In this document: in pieces, positions 35,501-43,524 of the stretch
Layout of the letters: each line of letters opens with the position of its first letter
Numbering within the stretch: the first letter of the stretch is position 1
Origin: Paenibacillus sp. UNC451MF
GTDB taxonomy: Bacteria; Bacillota; Bacilli; Paenibacillales; NBRC-103111
Assembly (NCBI RefSeq): GCF_000686845.1
Contig: NZ_JMLS01000001.1
Location: 62,001 to 126,000 of the forward strand
Direction: 5' to 3'
DNA: 64,000 nt
Translations under genes and position numbers: made by a program
Notes under the pieces: generated by a model
The model's input: only the letters and a program-made list of their open reading frames with translations
What the model was told of the DNA's origin: nothing
The model's database searches: none

Positions 35501-36227
35501 CATAACTGCGGTAGGATATGGAGAAGAAGCGCTTCAAGAGCTGAGTGGCGGACATTTTGACTGCATGGTGCTTGATTTGGAGCTGGCGGACATGTCGGGA
35601 TTCGAACTGTTGGACCGGATTCGCAATATAGAAAGACTACGTACACTACCGATAATTATTTTTACCGGTAAGGATTTGGATATGAAGCAGGAGCGAGAGC
35701 TGCGTAAATATGCGGAGAGCATTATCGTGAAAAATGTAAAATCACAGGAACGGCTCTATGCTGAAACGGCATTGTATCTTCACCGGGTTGAATCTCAGCT
35801 GCCGGAGGAACGTCGCAAGCTTCTTCACAAGCTGAACAATGCGGAGGATGTATTCGAAGGCAAGCACATCATGCTAGTCGAGGATGATATCCGCAACGTA
35901 TTTGCGCTTACTAACGTGCTTGAAGAGTATAAATTAAAAGTAACCTATGCCGAAAACGGCCGGGAAGCATTAAATGTGCTGCAGTTGAACCCGGATATCG
36001 ATTTGGTGCTGATGGATATTATGATGCCGGAAATGGATGGCTACGAAGCGATGAAGCAAATTCGCAGCAATCCGATGCACGAGCAGCTGCCAATTATCGC
36101 GCTCACCGCGAAAGCGATGAAAGAAGATAGGCAAAAATGCATCGATGCCGGTGCTTCCGATTACATCAGTAAACCTATTAATACGGACAAGCTGCTTTCC
36201 ATGTTAAAGGTATGGTTATATAAGTAG
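32550..36227 (+). CDS. Hybrid sensor histidine kinase with three receiver domains
   Basis: A 1225-residue membrane sensor. Helix 1 (13-32) and helix 2 (about 190-210) flank a CHASE3-type extracellular domain (METGQRGYIITGE). Then come HAMP (211-262), GAF (about 275-420), a long Gln/Glu-rich coiled coil (425-530), HisKA with His541 (MSHELRTPLN), and an ATPase domain (NFLSNAFKF, GTGLGL). Three receivers follow with phospho-acceptors Asp887, Asp1009 and Asp1156. The middle receiver has an unusual GYGEEALQELSG/IVKN end and may be degenerate. AAGGGG precedes the ATG. The CheR gene starts 15 bases downstream, so the pair probably works together. Confidence 0.9.
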   Translation: MLKNRKWSISSKIALGYLLVFLCMGLSIFFLMNRIYDLQKEVHFIADHDIDVHNLANQIEKNILDMETGQRGYIITGESSYLEPYNDGKKNWQQGYQQLHERLTDNPAQQKKLEAIKSSIETWMSTSGDKLIPLRKDNKAEEILQYYKDDKGKQYMDQMRSQWDNFRQEEKQLTAARVADLESKNNELQTELYLLMVLALVLSVIGTMTVSRSIVRTIQQVVSAIKQIASSEKNLNTRIDVRTRDEIRELAEATNSLLESVQKQDWLKTGIAEIAAMNQGVNNIEELARLFITKLASTMNASYGAFYIRRGQGEQQRFIKIASYAGGDSIGKTSVRLGEGLVGQAALENRILHLNDIPESYIQISSGLGQAVPKSVIITPVSYEGQVEAVFELASFDRFNELHQELLEQIRTSFGIAVNSVQGRMEIARLLAESQAFTEELQTQSEELQAQSEEMLSQQEEMKASNDSLKKSEERLQRQQEELEKVNTELSKRSYQLEAQVRFSEEVNVEIERQKEALQKRTEELTTMSKYKSEFLANMSHELRTPLNSMLILSQFLAENKEGNLSSKQVEFAHTIHGSGSDLLRLIDEILDLSKVEAGKLDLNVDMTIVDEIASMLRRNFQPVATKKGLEFRVESGTDVPPYFYTDSYRLMQILKNFLSNAFKFTVQGHIALRIYKTEFAFADVPGTAKQAAIAFAVTDTGIGIPEDKQDMIFEAFQQVDGTTSRKYGGTGLGLTISRELAQLLGGEISLESHNGQGSTFTLFLPAVTDQDEQVLLPITTNEVAAGAESVSVETASTNNVPHISDIVIPQVVLSDPKLLAPGEVEDDREHIEAGDRVMLIVEDDAPFASFILDMARSRGFKGLVATQGDKGLALAYTYKPHMIMLDIHLPVMDGWTVLDLLKQNPETRHIPVHVLSVVDEPQQSLVSGAMAYLKKPVSKEMLEQAFNSIEDLLNRIPKRLLIVEDNMPLRDSLVELIAHDDVAITAVGYGEEALQELSGGHFDCMVLDLELADMSGFELLDRIRNIERLRTLPIIIFTGKDLDMKQERELRKYAESIIVKNVKSQERLYAETALYLHRVESQLPEERRKLLHKLNNAEDVFEGKHIMLVEDDIRNVFALTNVLEEYKLKVTYAENGREALNVLQLNPDIDLVLMDIMMPEMDGYEAMKQIRSNPMHEQLPIIALTAKAMKEDRQKCIDAGASDYISKPINTDKLLSMLKVWLYK

Positions 36228-36242
36228 TCAGGGGGGAAAAGG

Positions 36243-37109
36243 TTGTCCGATAACTCAGGCCAACTGCCGCATTCTGAAGAACTAATTGATGATGAGAGGC
36301 AAAAGATCGAAATCGAGCTTCTGCTTGAAGGCATTTACCGGATGTATGGCAACGATTTTCGAGATTATGCCTATGATTCGATTAGCCGACGTATTACACA
36401 CACGGTCAGACAGCTAGGGCTGACCTCGATTACCGCCCTGCTTGAACGTGTGCTGCACGATTCGAATGCGATGGAGCAGCTGCTGCGCAGCTTGACCATC
36501 AATGTGACCGAAATGTTTCGTACACCCTCTTTGTTTTTGACTTTTAGGAGTAAGATAGTACCGTTTCTGAATACGTACCCGTCGATCCGGATATGGCATG
36601 CCGGCTGCTCAACAGGCGAAGAGGTACTGTCCATGGCCATTCTGCTCCAGGAGGAAGGACTGTACGAAAAGACGCGCATCTATGCAACCGATATTGACCA
36701 GGAAGTGTTGGAGCAAGCGCAGTCGGGTAGAGTAATGCTAGGCAATATGCAGCAGTATACGCAAAATTATATATTGTCCGGAGGAAAAGGTTCCTTCTCG
36801 GATTACTATGCTGTCGATCAGGGTGATAAAGTGACCTTTAATAGTTCGCTCTTAAAGCACGTTATTTTTGCCAAGCATAATTTGGTGACCGATCAATCAT
36901 TCAATGAGTTCCATGTTATTTTTTGCAGGAATGTCATGATTTACTTCAACCGGAATTTGCAGAGGCGGGTTCACAGCTTATTCCACGAGAGCCTCCCCCG
37001 GTTTGGCGTGCTTGTTCTTGGAGAACGCGAGACGATGCGGTTCAGCGGGTTCGAGACCTATTACGAGCCGTTGAACGAAGCAGAGAAAATATACCAAAAA
37101 ATTAAATAA
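36243..37109 (+). CDS. CheR-type protein-glutamate methyltransferase
   Basis: A 288-residue CheR homologue. The N-terminal helical domain (25-90) contains YGNDFRDYAYDSISRRI. The SAM-binding domain has HAGCSTGEEVLS and the late CRNVMIYF motif. CheR methylates glutamates of chemoreceptors; stand-alone copies next to hybrid kinases act in other signalling circuits. Start is TTG at 36243 behind GGGGGGAA. No cheB or receptor gene lies nearby. Co-transcribed with the hybrid kinase and followed by a terminator. Confidence 0.88.
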   Translation: MSDNSGQLPHSEELIDDERQKIEIELLLEGIYRMYGNDFRDYAYDSISRRITHTVRQLGLTSITALLERVLHDSNAMEQLLRSLTINVTEMFRTPSLFLTFRSKIVPFLNTYPSIRIWHAGCSTGEEVLSMAILLQEEGLYEKTRIYATDIDQEVLEQAQSGRVMLGNMQQYTQNYILSGGKGSFSDYYAVDQGDKVTFNSSLLKHVIFAKHNLVTDQSFNEFHVIFCRNVMIYFNRNLQRRVHSLFHESLPRFGVLVLGERETMRFSGFETYYEPLNEAEKIYQKIK

Positions 37110-37114
37110 GCGGA

Positions 37115-37162
37115 AACCTTCAAGCCCTTCAACTTCTTAGCGGCTTGGAGGTTTTTTTTTGT
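37115..37162 (+). terminator. Intrinsic terminator after cheR
   Basis: AACCTTCAAGCC pairs with GGCTTGGAGGTT (one mismatch), followed by nine T residues. Confidence 0.9.
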
Positions 37163-37240
37163 TGCAGTTGGCTTCTGTTTAGCGAAATTCCATGCGGGTT
37201 AATGAGAGTTAGAACTTATACCCTGGATGGAGGCTGACCT

Positions 37241-38989
37241 ATGCTGTTAGAGTGCTTTTATCACGTGGCCCAAAGTAATTGGGCTTATGCTTACGATAAC
37301 GAGACGATTCATTTGAGAATGAGAACCAAACGGGACGATGTGGAGGAAGCTGTGGCGGAGACCGGCGATAAATATGATTGGGACAAGACCTATGCCGAAT
37401 ATAAGATGGTGAAGACGGCAGCGGACGGGAGATTCGATTATTGGGAAACCAACATCCAACCTCCATTTCGACGGGTCAGCTACTGCTTTCGTTTGAGAGC
37501 GGGTTCAGAGACCGTGTGGATGACGGAGAATGATATCCGACATGAACGGCCGACGCCAACCGGGGATTACTATGATTTTCCGTATATTCATCCGATTGAT
37601 ACTAATTCCGTCCCGGAGTGGGCTAAATCAGCTGTATTTTATCAAATATTTCCCGACCGGTTTGCTAATGGAGATCCATCCAACGATCCGGAAGGCGTGT
37701 CCCCTTGGGGAGAGGAGCCAACCTCAGATAACCGATTCGGAGGAGATCTGCAAGGCATCATCGACAAGCTGGATTATTTGACCGATCTGGGCATCAATGC
37801 GATTTACTTAACGCCTGTGTTTGAAGCGCCCTCCAATCACAAATACGATACGGTAGATTATAAAAAGGTCGACCCGTGGTTCGGTGATAATGAGATGCTG
37901 CGTAAGCTGGTGGATGCTTGTCATAGCAAAAATATCCGTGTCATGCTGGACGCAGTGTTTAATCATTGCAGCGAGAAGTTCCCTCCGTTTCAAGATGTGC
38001 TGGAAAAAGGGGAAGAATCGAAATATGCTGATTGGTTTCACGTTAACAGCTTTCCATTAGAGTTTAAAGATGGAGTCCCGACATACGATACGTTCGGTTT
38101 TTTTGGTAATATGCCCAAGCTGAATACGGCTAATTCGAAAGTGAAGCATTATTTGCTCGATGTGGCCGAATATTGGATCAAAGATATTGGCATCGACGGC
38201 TGGAGGTTAGATGTGGCTAACGAGATCGATCACCACTTTTGGCGGGATTTCCGTAAAGTAGTTAAGGCCGCCAATCCGGAGGCATACATAGTAGGAGAGG
38301 TATGGAGTGACTCATTAAAATGGCTGATGGGTGACCAATTCGATTCGGTTATGAATTATCCGTTTTCGAATAAAGTACTGGAATTTTTCTCGTCATCGGA
38401 TATGGATGGCTTTACGTTTGCCAATAGCATGGGGGGCTTGCTGATGCGCTACCCTAAACAGACGAATGAGGTTGTGTTTAATTTGCTATGCAGCCATGAT
38501 ACACCGAGAGTCATTACTAGAGTCGGAGAAAACAAAAGGCGCTTAAAGCTTTGTATTGTTTTCTTGCTGACGTACATGGGAACACCTTGCATCTTTTACG
38601 GTGATGAGATTGGCCTCACGGGTAACGATGATCCGGATTGTCGCAAGTGTATGGAATGGGATACGGATAAACAAGATCGGGAACTGTATGATTTCTACAA
38701 GCTTTTGATTGGACTTCGTCGTGAGCATGAGGTGTTAGTCAAGGGGAACTTCCGTTTTTTGAAGGCGGACCGGGGAGACCAGAAGGTTATTTACGAGCGG
38801 CTTGGCGATCGCGAGCATTTTACGATATGGATGAACAATACGGAGGAAGCGACGGTGCTTTCACATGCGATGGATACTGACGATTGGTGCGATGCATTAA
38901 CAGGAGATGAGGTTCATCCGGCAGATGGAGTGATGAACATTGAACTAGAGCCGCTGGGATACCGTATATTGCGGCGCAGCTTGAGTTAA
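37241..38989 (+). CDS. Neopullulanase / cyclomaltodextrinase-type glycosidase (GH13)
   Basis: A 582-residue cytosolic alpha-amylase-family enzyme with no signal peptide. An N-terminal beta domain (1-120) of the CBM34 type precedes the barrel. The catalytic residues are Asp324 (GWRLDVANE), Glu353 (VGEVW) and Asp420 (CSHDTPR), close to the numbering in known neopullulanases. Region I reads DAVFNHC. It would hydrolyse cyclodextrins, pullulan or maltodextrins taken into the cell. GGAGGCTG precedes the ATG. Monocistronic. Confidence 0.9.
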   Translation: MLLECFYHVAQSNWAYAYDNETIHLRMRTKRDDVEEAVAETGDKYDWDKTYAEYKMVKTAADGRFDYWETNIQPPFRRVSYCFRLRAGSETVWMTENDIRHERPTPTGDYYDFPYIHPIDTNSVPEWAKSAVFYQIFPDRFANGDPSNDPEGVSPWGEEPTSDNRFGGDLQGIIDKLDYLTDLGINAIYLTPVFEAPSNHKYDTVDYKKVDPWFGDNEMLRKLVDACHSKNIRVMLDAVFNHCSEKFPPFQDVLEKGEESKYADWFHVNSFPLEFKDGVPTYDTFGFFGNMPKLNTANSKVKHYLLDVAEYWIKDIGIDGWRLDVANEIDHHFWRDFRKVVKAANPEAYIVGEVWSDSLKWLMGDQFDSVMNYPFSNKVLEFFSSSDMDGFTFANSMGGLLMRYPKQTNEVVFNLLCSHDTPRVITRVGENKRRLKLCIVFLLTYMGTPCIFYGDEIGLTGNDDPDCRKCMEWDTDKQDRELYDFYKLLIGLRREHEVLVKGNFRFLKADRGDQKVIYERLGDREHFTIWMNNTEEATVLSHAMDTDDWCDALTGDEVHPADGVMNIELEPLGYRILRRSLS

Positions 38990-39077
38990 AACTTTTCGTA
39001 TTTGCAGCGACTGACAACCATGATAAGATTATACAAACGATCATCGAGCTTAGGCAGCAGAGGAGATAAGGATAAAG

Positions 39078-39527
39078 ATGATAGAGAGAAAGATTCGAGT
39101 CGCAGAAGCAAAAGATACGGACCAGCTGATGCAGCTGATGTACCAATACATGGATTTCTATGAAAGGCCTCGTCCCGAGGAGAATGCGCTCAGACACTTT
39201 ATTGGCCGTTTGCAGCAGGAGCCTTGTTCAGGCCTTCAGTTCGTAGCGGAGCAAGGAGGAAGCTTGGTAGGCTTCGCCACGCTTTACTTTACGTTCAGCA
39301 CGCTTCAGCTCAAACGTGCCGCTATCATGAACGATCTGTTTGTTGCTCCTTCTGAACGAGGCTTGAAAGTAGGCGAAGGGCTGTTTCAAGCATGCCTGCA
39401 GCACGTCAGGTCTAACGGTTATGCGTATATGACCTGGGAAACAGCTCAGCATAATACAGCGGCTCAGACGTTTTACGACAAAATGGGCGGCCTCCGTTCT
39501 GATTGGCTGGTCTATGAAATAAGCTAA
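39078..39527 (+). CDS. GNAT-family N-acetyltransferase
   Basis: A 149-residue acetyl-CoA-dependent acetyltransferase. The fold is visible as AGFATLYFTFSTL-like beta strands, the IMNDLFVAPSERGLKVGEGL acetyl-CoA loop (motif A) and WETAQHNTAAQTFYDKMG (motif B). The substrate is unknown. AGGAGATAAGGA lies upstream of the ATG. Monocistronic. Confidence 0.85.
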   Translation: MIERKIRVAEAKDTDQLMQLMYQYMDFYERPRPEENALRHFIGRLQQEPCSGLQFVAEQGGSLVGFATLYFTFSTLQLKRAAIMNDLFVAPSERGLKVGEGLFQACLQHVRSNGYAYMTWETAQHNTAAQTFYDKMGGLRSDWLVYEIS

Positions 39528-39544
39528 TGAATGAAGAGAAGAAT

Positions 39545-39630
39545 AGAGTAACCTCATCTCGCGATTTTCTTATACACCAGAAACAATTAGAAGAAGGTGA
39601 TATGAGCTCGTGTCGGAGGTTACTCTTTTA
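39545..39630 (+). other. Long-loop inverted repeat with a 12-codon reading frame
   Basis: AGAGTAACCTC (39545-39555) and GAGGTTACTCT (39616-39626) are perfect 11-bp complements 60 bases apart, followed by TTTATTATTT, so they could end transcription. A 12-codon frame (ATG at 39602) with GAAGGTGAT before it overlaps the right arm. Whether it is translated is unknown. Confidence 0.4.
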
Positions 39631-39659
39631 TTATTTGTAAAAAAGGGAGTCAATCAAGA

Positions 39660-40109
39660 ATGAACAGAGAGTTGCTGATGCTTTATTGTATCTGCGGTTT
39701 GTTCATTGTGACAATCGCGGCTTGCAGCCAGACGTATCAAGTCACAACAGCTTCCACGAAAGCCCTAAATCAAGAGCTGCGGGAGATGTCCTCTACGATA
39801 ACATTATTTCGCTGTTCTTTTACACGTCCGCAGCTTACATGCAGAGTCGCTTTGTCACGAGAACCGGATGAACAGCTGATAGATTCCCTATTGGTAAAAG
39901 TGAAGGCGTTCTCTACGTTGGACAACCTGGATGAGATTGCCCGCAAGGTTCACTGGAATGATCATATATGGACTATACGGCTGGTTGTCGGGACGGACCG
40001 TGATGTACAAACGACGCAGTATGAATATTCCGCCAGCTATTATCGATATCATATCGACCATAGCATTCAGGAGGTCGATGCGTACCAAACATGGAGCCTC
40101 TCTAAATGA
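39660..40109 (+). CDS. Hypothetical lipoprotein
   Basis: A 149-residue protein with a short lipoprotein signal peptide ending TIAAC (Cys22). The mature part has no recognised domain; it shows two Cys (CSFTRPQLTC) and ends in a beta-rich, Tyr-rich segment. AAAGGGAG stands about 9 bases before the ATG. Its stop codon abuts the stop of the convergent DUF2515 gene with no bases between. Confidence 0.7.
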   Translation: MNRELLMLYCICGLFIVTIAACSQTYQVTTASTKALNQELREMSSTITLFRCSFTRPQLTCRVALSREPDEQLIDSLLVKVKAFSTLDNLDEIARKVHWNDHIWTIRLVVGTDRDVQTTQYEYSASYYRYHIDHSIQEVDAYQTWSLSK

Positions 40110-41372
40110 TTATTGAAGCAAATCCCCAGCCAATACGGCAAGCTCGATCTTGTTCAAACCAAAACAGTATTCGTGAGTCATCTCGAAGGAGAATGGAGGC
40201 TCTACCGAAGTAAGGTAGGCAAGACTTTCTTCTTGCTTAGAAGATTGATACCAGTCTCCGGATTCTGCTGAGTCGAACGCGTGGTCTTTCCATACGTCAG
40301 CCAAGCGTGGACTGTACAGCGGAGCAGCGCCTGAACGGAGACTGCATCCGTCAAGCCATTCCTTAAGCTGTCCTCTAGGAACGGGAGGTGCATGACGAAT
40401 AGGGGCGAATAAATGAGGCCAGTAATCGGCTCGTGAGCCGGTATGGTGAATGTCCGATGCGAATCGAATTGCCCCATCTGCCACGACCGGTATTCCAAAA
40501 AGAATGGCATACAGCTTTTTACCCACCTCGATTCGTTCTTCAAGGCGGCTGAAGTTTTCCAGCACGAGACCTGATAATCTGAGCTTACCCATGTCCAGAT
40601 AAGGCAGAATAACCTGATTCAGTTGAAGTAAGGACTGGGCACTGAAAAAAATCTTATCCAGTACGGTTTCGCGGTACACAGGATGCTGAACAACCCGCGT
40701 TTCGATGTAGTTCTGTTCATTGATAATGAGCGCCATAGTCAGAAGAGCTGAGTCGCGACGCTGCCAGAACTGCTCCCAGACCGGCTGCATGAACGTGGAA
40801 ACATTGAAATGACGCAAGTAGTGGAACAGCGGTCTGCCTGCTTTCAAGCTAGCTTCATAAAGCAGAAGCTGGGGATATGCATCATGAAAAATTAGCGCGT
40901 TAGCTCGCTCAAGGAAGTCAAATACATGCTCACGCTGAGAAGAGCTGAGCAGGTAAGGCAGCAGCTCTCCCTTCAAATCAGTCATGTTCCAGCCGCCATT
41001 GCGGGATACCATATGAGCCAGCAGCGACCAGTGTAGTTGGGGATTCCGACAGTACATATTCAGGTAGGCGTGTGTCCGAGTGACATTGTTTCGATTATGA
41101 TATGCGGTCGCCGAACGGATACGATTAATTAGGGCTGAATCTATTTTTGGGTTCATCATAAGTGCTGGTTCAGTACTTGTCGCCTTTAGCCTGGCACGGA
41201 GCTCTGCAACAGCCTCCTTGGGCAAGCGGATGCCGTCTATGTGGTCAAGCTGAGCGCTCTCGTACATGAACGTTGCCGTCTTTTCCTTAGCCCAATGGGC
41301 AACTTCCTGCGGAACATCCGCTAACTTGGTCAATAAATCCCAACCATTCCATCTGAACTTTCCACGGCTCAT
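40110..41372 (-). CDS. DUF2515 family protein (YppC-like)
   Basis: A 420-residue cytosolic protein that resembles the Bacillus YppC/DUF2515 family through its central NRNNVTRTHAYLNMY and HWSLLAHMVSRNGGWNMTD block (about residues 93-132). The rest is mainly helical. No enzyme motif was recognised and the family has no known function. A GGAAGC site lies 5 bases before the ATG, with GGAGGAAAGG further upstream. A minus-strand terminator-like palindrome lies in its 5' leader at 41421-41441. The family call is from memory of the motif. Confidence 0.65.
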   Translation of the reverse strand: MSRGKFRWNGWDLLTKLADVPQEVAHWAKEKTATFMYESAQLDHIDGIRLPKEAVAELRARLKATSTEPALMMNPKIDSALINRIRSATAYHNRNNVTRTHAYLNMYCRNPQLHWSLLAHMVSRNGGWNMTDLKGELLPYLLSSSQREHVFDFLERANALIFHDAYPQLLLYEASLKAGRPLFHYLRHFNVSTFMQPVWEQFWQRRDSALLTMALIINEQNYIETRVVQHPVYRETVLDKIFFSAQSLLQLNQVILPYLDMGKLRLSGLVLENFSRLEERIEVGKKLYAILFGIPVVADGAIRFASDIHHTGSRADYWPHLFAPIRHAPPVPRGQLKEWLDGCSLRSGAAPLYSPRLADVWKDHAFDSAESGDWYQSSKQEESLAYLTSVEPPFSFEMTHEYCFGLNKIELAVLAGDLLQ

Positions 41373-41420
41373 ACAGCTTCCAGCCTTTCCTCCAGCAGTT
41401 CTTACCTTCGATTACCGTTA

Positions 41421-41441
41421 CAAAAAAGGAATTCAATTCCT
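41421..41441 (-). terminator. Terminator-like palindrome upstream of the DUF2515 gene
   Basis: AGGAATTCAATTCCT is a perfect palindrome followed on the minus strand by six T residues. It precedes the DUF2515 gene by about 50 bases, so it either insulates the gene or attenuates its own transcript. Confidence 0.5.
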
Positions 41442-41549
41442 GTTGTCGAAATAGATATATGTGTGAAAATGAATCATTTTTCCATTTTGTGCGTATATAA
41501 TTATGTTTTGACACACAGCGCACTTATTTTTAATTTATGGAGGTACGGA

Positions 41550-43133
41550 ATGAAAAACAAAAGAATGAGCAGATGGCTGCCAATGCTAATGGTTCTCATG
41601 CTTGTGGTTCTGGCAGGTTGTCAGTCCGTAAGCGGAGTGGACCTGAACAAGGTAATTCAAAATTCAGTAAGCACGAAGTCTTCCCAAGGCACTCAGACGT
41701 TGACTCTGGAGCTGATTCGGAATTCGTCGGCCAAGCTATCTGACGATGAGCAGCGGATGTTGGATTTATTCAGCAACGTGAAGCTGAACATTACCGATAT
41801 GAGGCAACAGGATGCAACGCACGTTTCGATTAAAGGGGCATTTGAATATAACAAGGGAAAAATACCGTTCCTGATGGTGATGTCCGAGCAAGATTATATT
41901 ATTACGGTAGAAGGCGCGAACAAGCCGATAGTTCTACATAACAGTGTGGCTGCCATGGACCAAATTCAAGACCAGCTATCCCAGGAAATGAAAGAGCAAA
42001 TTAAGCAATTGTACAAAAAGTCCGCTGAAATGGCTCCGTCCTTTGCAGCATACTTTGGAGGCAACCTGCCTAATCCGAAAAATATTACGATTTTCGATGC
42101 CAGGGAATATGTTAATAATGAAGGTCTGAACCTGAAGCGGATTCATGCAGAAATTAAAGGTGACGAGCTGGCTGATCTGATTAAAGGATTTTTAACGAAC
42201 CTGTTAAAAGATGAAAAGGGAATGAAGGACATTCTCGGTCAGCTGTACGATTTGGTGCTTCCATTAGTACAACAGGCTATGAAAGAAAGTAAGGCTCAAG
42301 GCGGAAGCCCGATGGATGATATGATTGCTCCTTATTTGAACAACAAAACATTGGCCGTCGAGTTTGCCTTCACCTTCCTTCAAACGAAGCTGAAAGAGCT
42401 TGTAGACAGCTATGATCAATCTCTTCAGGCCGCTTTAAGCTCGTCGAATGGTGGTAAAGGCTTGCAAACGCTGCTTAGCGACAAGCAATATGCGAAATTC
42501 GATCTTTATGTAGATAGTGATTTGATGCCCCGCAAGTCAAGTACGGAAATTATGATCACGGTTCCGGATAGCGCAGATGAAGCGATCAGCGGCATCAAAA
42601 TTACGTCGACTCAAGATATTTGGAACATTAACAAGCCGGTGACTGTAGAGACGATTAATACCAGCGGTGGTCTTCTGGAGATGAACTCGCTCAGCAAGCC
42701 GTCTAAGATTCTCGCGGCGCTTGATCCTAAATCTCAGTTGTATCAGCTGCTCAAATACGATTTGCACATTACGAAAAAACAAATCAACCTGTTCATGGAT
42801 GACTACTCTTATGATGAATCAACGAAACCTTACATCAGTCATGATGTAACTATGGTGCCCGTCCGTTTTGTTGTCGAACAGCTTGAATCGGATGTAGCGT
42901 GGGATGCTGCAACTAAGCAAGTAACCATTACCGATCCGGTTAGCGGTGCGATTATCAAGCTGAACGTTGGCAGCAAGCAAGCTTCGGTTAACGGAACGAT
43001 CAAATCGTTGGAAACGGAAGCTGAGCTTACCAACGGTACAACGTTCGTGCCTGTCCGCTTCATTGCCGAGAGCATGGGAGCCAAGGTTGAATGGAATCAA
43101 GAGCTGAAGATGGTAACTATTACTCGTGATTAG
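41550..43133 (+). CDS. Lipoprotein with copper-amine-oxidase-N-type stalk domain
   Basis: A 527-residue surface lipoprotein. The signal peptide ends LAGC (Cys24). Residues about 30-420 form an unrecognised domain with many short helices. The C-terminal 110 residues hold the copper amine oxidase N-terminal-like repeat, with two copies of the VPVRF motif (TMVPVRFVVEQ, TFVPVRFIAES), each followed by VAWD/VEWN and a VTIT strand. This stalk domain is common in Paenibacillus secreted proteins and is not an oxidase. GGAGGTACG precedes the ATG at 41550. Function unknown; a good terminator follows. Confidence 0.8.
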   Translation: MKNKRMSRWLPMLMVLMLVVLAGCQSVSGVDLNKVIQNSVSTKSSQGTQTLTLELIRNSSAKLSDDEQRMLDLFSNVKLNITDMRQQDATHVSIKGAFEYNKGKIPFLMVMSEQDYIITVEGANKPIVLHNSVAAMDQIQDQLSQEMKEQIKQLYKKSAEMAPSFAAYFGGNLPNPKNITIFDAREYVNNEGLNLKRIHAEIKGDELADLIKGFLTNLLKDEKGMKDILGQLYDLVLPLVQQAMKESKAQGGSPMDDMIAPYLNNKTLAVEFAFTFLQTKLKELVDSYDQSLQAALSSSNGGKGLQTLLSDKQYAKFDLYVDSDLMPRKSSTEIMITVPDSADEAISGIKITSTQDIWNINKPVTVETINTSGGLLEMNSLSKPSKILAALDPKSQLYQLLKYDLHITKKQINLFMDDYSYDESTKPYISHDVTMVPVRFVVEQLESDVAWDAATKQVTITDPVSGAIIKLNVGSKQASVNGTIKSLETEAELTNGTTFVPVRFIAESMGAKVEWNQELKMVTITRD

Positions 43134-43167
43134 TATATCCGTTACTAACTGAATCATGAGTTCTTAG

Positions 43168-43207
43168 AAGAGAAGGCCGCTAAGATAGCGGTCTTCTCTT
43201 TCTTTTT
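43168..43207 (+). terminator. Intrinsic terminator after lipoprotein gene
   Basis: AAGAGAAGGCCGCTA pairs with TAGCGGTCTTCTCTT, followed by TCTTTTT. Confidence 0.9.
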
Positions 43208-43253
43208 ACAGCAATTAGGGATATGCCGCATGAAATGCAGCCTGAAAAGCACA

Positions 43254-43284
43254 AAAAAGCCTGATTCCGCCGGATCAGGCTTTT
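43254..43284 (-). terminator. Terminator of the SPFH/RHH operon
   Basis: AAAAGCCTGAT and ATCAGGCTTTT form a stem extended by CCG/CGG, with A and T tracts on both sides. It ends the minus-strand operon and may act from both directions. Confidence 0.85.
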
Positions 43285-43308
43285 CGTATGGATATGGTGA
43301 CTATGCCC

Positions 43309-43512
43309 TTAATCTTCCTCCTCCGACTCCAATTGTTCAGCCGGGATACCGGGAGGGCGTGGACCCGGGAGCCTTCCTGCACGTGATGCCGCTTCCCGCA
43401 GTAGAAACTCAATATGTCCGTTCACACTGCGAAATTCATCTTCGGCCCATCGTTCAAGTATTTGATACAGCTTCGGGTCCAGCCTTAGGGCGAAGTTTTT
43501 CTTGGGTGCCAT
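43309..43512 (-). CDS. Small ribbon-helix-helix (Arc-like) DNA-binding protein
   Basis: A 67-residue protein. Residues 4-45 fit the ribbon-helix-helix fold: the strand KKNFALRL, then helices DPKLYQILERWAEDE and VNGHIEFLLREAASR. The C-terminal 20 residues are a Pro/Glu-rich tail. Such proteins bind DNA as dimers and often regulate their own operon. It starts 12 bases after the SPFH gene and must be co-transcribed with it; its own ribosome site is weak, suggesting coupled translation. No toxin gene is adjacent. Confidence 0.75.
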   Translation of the reverse strand: MAPKKNFALRLDPKLYQILERWAEDEFRSVNGHIEFLLREAASRAGRLPGPRPPGIPAEQLESEEED

Positions 43513-43524
43513 AGGCGCAAAGCC

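Noticed and set aside
41508-41536. Perfect TTGACA with TAATTT 17 bases on, before the 41550 lipoprotein gene
   Set aside because: Transcription would begin inside the ribosome binding site, leaving no usable leader. The TATAAT at 41496-41501 is a more plausible -10.
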